Notes under the pieces: model-generated
Told to the model about the DNA's origin: nothing
Database searches by the model: none
What the model saw: only the letters and a program-made list of their open reading frames with translations
Part shown: positions 60,785 through 64,000 of the stretch, piece after piece
Numbering within the stretch: the stretch's first letter is position 1
How the letters are laid out: each line of letters starts with the position of its first letter
NCBI RefSeq assembly: GCF_029714425.1
Contig: NZ_CP121668.1
Location: 4,299,501-4,363,500, forward strand
Reading direction: 5' to 3'
Origin: Bradyrhizobium sp. CB2312
Lineage (GTDB): Bacteria > Pseudomonadota > Alphaproteobacteria > Rhizobiales > Xanthobacteraceae
Length of the DNA: 64,000 bases
Program-made: the position numbers and the translations under genes

Positions 60785-61318
60785 TCATGCTTTGACGTAA
60801 GCTGCGATCTGCTTCGCCGCGCTCCGGGCGCTCTCGATGCCCTTGGGGAAGCCGCTGCGGTTCGGATAGAGCTTGCGGCGTGCATCGCGCGGCGGCCGAC
60901 GCGGCTTGGTGTCCTGCGCCGCCTGATAGTCGAGCATGGCGATGCCGCCGACCATCAGCAGCGCGAGCGCAATGTTGCCCTTCCTCGGATTGTCGGATGT
61001 CAGCCCCGAGAGCAGCGCGGCGGCATCGAGGCCATCGCCGCCGACGCGCGCCCACAAGCCGGCATTCTTGTCGACCGAGAGCGACATGATCCCGGCCAGG
61101 ATCTCGCGCACGCCGAAAGCGCGCACCAGCGTCTCGCAGCCCTCCATGCCCAGCGTTTCCGTGACGCGTCTCGGCGCGAAGAATTGCACGACACCGAGGC
61201 CGATGCTGAACCAGCCGAGCGCGCGGGCGAGCTGGTCTTCCGGCCGCTTCAGGCTCGGCCCGCCCTCGATGATCTCAGGATCGCCTTTGGTGCGCACGAT
61301 GTTGGAGAAGTGAAACAT
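60785..61318 (-). CDS. Small membrane protein (SRPBCC/cyclase-associated type), unknown function
   Basis: A 177-residue protein with about three hydrophobic stretches (LARALGWFSIGLGVVQFFAP, GVREILAGIMSLSV, IALALLMVGGIAMLDYQAAQD) and a basic C-terminus. The text resembles the membrane part found before cyclase/dehydrase domains, which is absent here. GAGGAG lies upstream of ATG 61318. It is 11 bases downstream of the zinc alcohol dehydrogenase gene, so co-transcribed with it. Confidence 0.78.
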   Translation of the reverse strand: MFHFSNIVRTKGDPEIIEGGPSLKRPEDQLARALGWFSIGLGVVQFFAPRRVTETLGMEGCETLVRAFGVREILAGIMSLSVDKNAGLWARVGGDGLDAAALLSGLTSDNPRKGNIALALLMVGGIAMLDYQAAQDTKPRRPPRDARRKLYPNRSGFPKGIESARSAAKQIAAYVKA

Positions 61319-61329
61319 AGGCTTGCTCC

Positions 61330-62505
61330 TCAGGGCCTCAGCATGACCTTGACGCAGGAATCGCGCTTGTCGCGAAACACCTGGTACATCTCGGGGCCTT
61401 GCTCGAGCGGAACGGTGTGGGTGATGACGAAGGACGGATCGATCTGGCCCTCCTCGATGCGGCGGAGCAGGTCGTCGGTCCAGCGGTTGACGTGGGTCTG
61501 TCCGGTGCGCATCGTCAGTCCCTTGTTCATGAAGGCGCCCATCGGCAGCATGTCGGAGAATCCGCTGTACACGCCCGGCACCGAGATGATGCCGCCGGGC
61601 CGGCAAACATAGATCATCTCGCGCAGCACATGCGGTCGGTCGCTCTCCGCCATCACCATCTGCTTGGCGCGGTCGAGCAGCGTGTCGGGCAGGGAAGCCA
61701 TCACGTGGGATTCCATGCCGACGCAATCGATGCATTTTTCCGGGCCCTTGCCGTCGGTCAGCTCCTTGAGCCGCTCCAGCACGCTCTCGGTCTCGAAATT
61801 GATCGTGGTGGCGCCGCCGGCTTCCGCCATGCTGAGCCGCTCGGGCAGGCAGTCGATCGCGATCACCTGGTTGGCGCCGAGCAGGATGGCGCTGCGGATC
61901 GCCATCTGCCCCACCGGACCGCAGCCCCAGATCGCGACTGTGTCGGTCGGCACGATGTCGCATTGCACGGCGGCCTGCCAGCCGGTCGGGAAGATGTCGC
62001 TGAGAAACAGCAACTGCTCGTCGGGGACGCCGGCGGGCACCTTGATGTGGGTAGCGTCGGCGAAGGGCACACGCAGATATTCGGCCTGGCCGCCGGGATA
62101 GCCCCCGGTCAGATGCGTATAGCCGAACAGGCCCGCCGTGGTGTGCCCGAACACCTTGTCGGCTAGATGGCGCTTGCGGTTGGTGGTTTCGCAAACGGAA
62201 AAATTGCCGCGCTTGCACTGGTCGCATTCGCCGCAGATGATCGTGAACGGCACGACGATGCGGTCGCCTTTCTTCAGCTTGCCGTCGACGCCGGAGCCGA
62301 CCTCGACCACTTCGCCCATGGTCTCGTGGCCCATGATGTCGCCGGGCAGCATGCCCGGAATGTAATTGTGGAAGAGATGCAAGTCGGAGCCGCAGATGGC
62401 GCAGCTCGTGACCTTGATGATGGCGTCGCGCGGGTCCTGGATTTCAGGATCGGTGACGGTGTCGCACCTGATGTCCTCCTTGCCATGCCAAACCAGCGCC
62501 TTCAT
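61330..62505 (-). CDS. Zinc-dependent alcohol dehydrogenase (formaldehyde dehydrogenase-like)
   Basis: A 391-residue medium-chain dehydrogenase. Catalytic zinc residues lie in CAICGSDLHLFHNY and MGHETMGEV, structural zinc Cys in IICGECDQCKRGNFSVC, and the nucleotide site is AIWGCGPVGQMA. The length, the insert TTNRKRHLADKVFGHTTAGLFGYTHLTGGYPGGQAEYLRVPFADATH and CIDCVGMESH are typical of the group related to glutathione-independent formaldehyde dehydrogenase. Substrate unproven. First in a two-gene operon with the small membrane protein. Confidence 0.9.
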   Translation of the reverse strand: MKALVWHGKEDIRCDTVTDPEIQDPRDAIIKVTSCAICGSDLHLFHNYIPGMLPGDIMGHETMGEVVEVGSGVDGKLKKGDRIVVPFTIICGECDQCKRGNFSVCETTNRKRHLADKVFGHTTAGLFGYTHLTGGYPGGQAEYLRVPFADATHIKVPAGVPDEQLLFLSDIFPTGWQAAVQCDIVPTDTVAIWGCGPVGQMAIRSAILLGANQVIAIDCLPERLSMAEAGGATTINFETESVLERLKELTDGKGPEKCIDCVGMESHVMASLPDTLLDRAKQMVMAESDRPHVLREMIYVCRPGGIISVPGVYSGFSDMLPMGAFMNKGLTMRTGQTHVNRWTDDLLRRIEEGQIDPSFVITHTVPLEQGPEMYQVFRDKRDSCVKVMLRP

Positions 62506-62677
62506 CTCCGTCCTCCGAGCTCGATCACGCCATCTAAGTCCAGCGATGAACGATGGTTGCTACGCGGTCGCAAATTCTTCGCACCGCACCGCCCTGCGCA
62601 AAAATTAGGAACGAGGGAGCAGGCCGGTGATTGGGCGTGATCATCGTCCCCAAGTATTGTGTCGAAGGAACACGCTC

Positions 62678-63460
62678 ATGCCCGCCAATCAATTCGCCGT
62701 CGTCACGGGCGCCTCCACCGGGATCGGCCTGGAGCTCGCCAGGTGCTGCGCCCAAGCAGGCTTCAATCTGGTCATCGTGGCGGACGAGCCCGAGATTGAG
62801 CGGGTGGCGGTTGATCTGCGCAGGCTCGGCGGCAGCGTCGAGCCGGTGCAGGCCGATCTCGCCACCACCGAAGGTGTCGACAAGCTCTGCGCCGCGGTGG
62901 CCGACCGGCCGATCGACGCGCTGCTCGCCAATGCCGGCATCGGCCTCGGCAAGGCGTTCCTCGATCAGGATTTCCAGCGCATCAGGCGCATCATCGACAC
63001 CAATATTACCGGCACGCTTGATCTGATCCATCGTGCCGGTAACGAGATGCTCCGGCGCAATTCCGGGCGCATCCTGATCACGGGGTCGATCGCCGGCTTC
63101 ACGCCGGGCAGTTTTCAGGCGGTCTACAATGCCAGCAAAGCATTCCTCGATTCATTCTCGTTTGCGCTACGCGAGGAGCTGCGCGACAGCGGCGTCACCG
63201 TGACCTGCCTGATGCCCGGCGCCACCGAGACCGAATTCTTCCGCCGCGCCGACATGATGGACACCAAGGTAGGCACCGAGCCGAAAGATAGCGCCTATGA
63301 CGTCGCCAAGGCGGGCTTCGATGCGATGCTGCGTGGGGAATCCGATGTCGTCACGGGGATGAAGAACAAGATCCAGACCACGATCGCCAACGTCACGCCC
63401 AACGAGATGCTGGCCAAGCAGCATCGCAAGATGGCCGAGCCGGGCACGGCCAAGTCGTAG
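62678..63460 (+). CDS. SDR-family NAD(P)-dependent oxidoreductase
   Basis: A 260-residue classical SDR with complete motifs: TGASTGIG (10-17), NAG (85-87), S137 in ITGSIAG and Y150-x-x-x-K154 (YNASK). The C-terminal VTGMKNKIQTTIANVTPNEMLAKQHRKMAEPG is typical of a rhizobial SDR group. AAGGAA precedes ATG 62678. It is divergent from the alcohol dehydrogenase. Substrate unknown. Confidence 0.9.
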   Translation: MPANQFAVVTGASTGIGLELARCCAQAGFNLVIVADEPEIERVAVDLRRLGGSVEPVQADLATTEGVDKLCAAVADRPIDALLANAGIGLGKAFLDQDFQRIRRIIDTNITGTLDLIHRAGNEMLRRNSGRILITGSIAGFTPGSFQAVYNASKAFLDSFSFALREELRDSGVTVTCLMPGATETEFFRRADMMDTKVGTEPKDSAYDVAKAGFDAMLRGESDVVTGMKNKIQTTIANVTPNEMLAKQHRKMAEPGTAKS

Positions 63461-63599
63461 GAGGAGGGGCGGCGCAATTTCCGCGCGGCGATCCGGCAAA
63501 TTCTGCGCGGCCAAACGGAAGGAGGGCGCCGATTCACATAGCCTAATGCGCCGGGCCTCCGAAGCGGTCAAACTGCTCACGCTGGAACAGGGGGCTGCG

Positions 63600-63695
63600 A
63601 TGGCAATGGATCGTATCGAACAGGCTTTCGTGGCAACTGCAATCACGGGCTTTCTCGTGATGCTGGTGGCAATCGTCTGGATGATGATGAGTTGA
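63600..63695 (+). CDS. Tiny single-pass membrane protein (31 residues)
   Basis: MAMDRIEQAF then a helix of about 19 residues (VATAITGFLVMLVAIVWMM), ending at TGA 63695. AGGGGG lies upstream of ATG 63600; an in-frame ATG at 63546 gives a 49-residue version. Codon usage is plausible. No family recognised. Confidence 0.45.
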   Translation: MAMDRIEQAFVATAITGFLVMLVAIVWMMMS

Positions 63696-63711
63696 TGCGG
63701 GGAGGCCTGTC

Positions 63712-63792
63712 TTGCGCGTCGCGCTGCCTTATGCTGCGACTCTCTTGTGTCTGGTGGTGACCGCCTGGCTCGCTTTCGCGCATCTGTTCTGA
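63712..63792 (+). CDS. Tiny hydrophobic membrane peptide (26 residues)
   Basis: From TTG 63712: MRVALPYAATLLCLVVTAWL and a short tail ending HLF, TGA at 63792. GGGGAGG lies 5 bases upstream, the main support. It follows the other tiny membrane gene by 16 bases, suggesting a pair. It may be chance. Confidence 0.4.
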   Translation: MRVALPYAATLLCLVVTAWLAFAHLF

Positions 63793-63839
63793 TCGCCGCG
63801 AGCCCGCAAGTGAGTGGTGCGAACACGCCTCACTGCGTG

Positions 63840-64000
63840 TCAGGCCCGCGGATCGGCAATGAGCGCGGCCAGCTTCCGCGCCATCGCCGGAAGATCGATC
63901 GGTTTCTCCAGCAGCGGCACGTCCTGAAATTCCGGACCGAGGGTGATCTTGTCGTATCCCGTGGTGAACACGAAGGGGATGTTGCGCGCCTTCAGCTCGC
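63840..64000 (-). CDS. Response regulator receiver domain, C-terminal part (5' end outside window)
   Basis: The last 53 codons of a receiver: ELKARNIPFVFTTGYDK, the conserved Thr followed by VPLLEKPIDLPAMARKLAAL with the conserved Lys of EKP. The gene stops at TGA 63840 directly after the receiver, so this is a single-domain regulator or the C-terminal receiver of a hybrid kinase. Confidence 0.8.
   Translation of the reverse strand, partial: ELKARNIPFVFTTGYDKITLGPEFQDVPLLEKPIDLPAMARKLAALIADPRA

Noticed and set aside
60785..62227. Minus-strand frame of 480 codons merging two genes
   Set aside because: Its first two thirds are an off-frame reading of the alcohol dehydrogenase; only the part from 61318 is the real small membrane protein.

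Overview
The window reads as a chromosomal stretch of a high-GC alphaproteobacterium, most likely Bradyrhizobium or a close relative. The reasons are strongly G/C-ending codons, several families of palindromic intergenic repeats that I recognise from Bradyrhizobium genomes (1121-1400, 10228-10276, 23722-23769, 32641-32796, 38797-38883), GGAGG-type ribosome binding sites, and gene families typical of that group. The identification rests on recognition of sequence style, not on a search.

Layout. 1-5544: the 5' part of a secreted alkaline-phosphatase-like gene with a candidate Pho box, a non-coding repeat block, and a four-gene MacAB-like efflux operon ending in a solo LuxR-type HTH gene. 6138-9147: a FixJ/NarL-type response regulator followed by five consecutive small secreted proteins; four carry clear curlin-type Q-x-G-x-x-N repeats and the fifth carries degenerate ones. 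No CsgG/E/F-type exporter is present in the window. 9203-16403: small secreted proteins, a GNAT acetyltransferase, an SDR with degenerate active-site motifs, an outer-membrane beta-barrel, an AmpC-like serine hydrolase, an ArsR/SRPBCC pair and a glycine-rich secreted protein. 16446-19559: IclR regulator, CaiB-type CoA transferase broken by a one-base homopolymer change, and a Bug-type binding protein. 19774-23707: a membrane protein, a two-component pair and a DUF2380-like secreted protein. 23762-29137: a sugar-acid catabolic cluster (idonate 5-dehydrogenase-like, gluconate 5-dehydrogenase-like, enolase-superfamily enzyme, GntR regulator, MFS transporter) with a paired operator in the divergent promoter.

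29189-47930 holds transporters (ArsB/NhaD, MFS, EamA), two hybrid histidine kinases, a zinc metallopeptidase, the biotin-carrying subunit of an acyl-CoA carboxylase, a PEP-mutase-family lyase with acylphosphatase, a MarR/GbsR-DUF4166-membrane-epimerase operon, a LysR/tautomerase pair, a DnaB-like ATPase, lipB and a FliN-like gene. A tRNA-Leu(GAG) at 48103-48187 is followed by an accessory, decaying stretch (48423-55537): a Hint-domain lipoprotein, an intact GspD secretin, a gspE wrecked by several frameshifts, an orphan transposase OrfA-like HTH gene, a frameshifted transglutaminase-like protease and an ABM monooxygenase killed by a nonsense codon. 56080-64000 is mostly intact again: isochorismatase-like hydrolase, Crp/Fnr regulator, a CsbD-DUF305-small-protein operon, a GH13 glucosidase, a zinc alcohol dehydrogenase, an SDR, two tiny membrane proteins and the end of a response regulator.

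The signals most worth following are the curlin-repeat cluster, two regulator genes (ArsR at 14439 and MarR/GbsR at 41826) whose palindromic operators sit on the start codon of an apparently leaderless message, the GntR operator pair, the CsbD-DUF305 operon and the T2SS remnant beside the tRNA.
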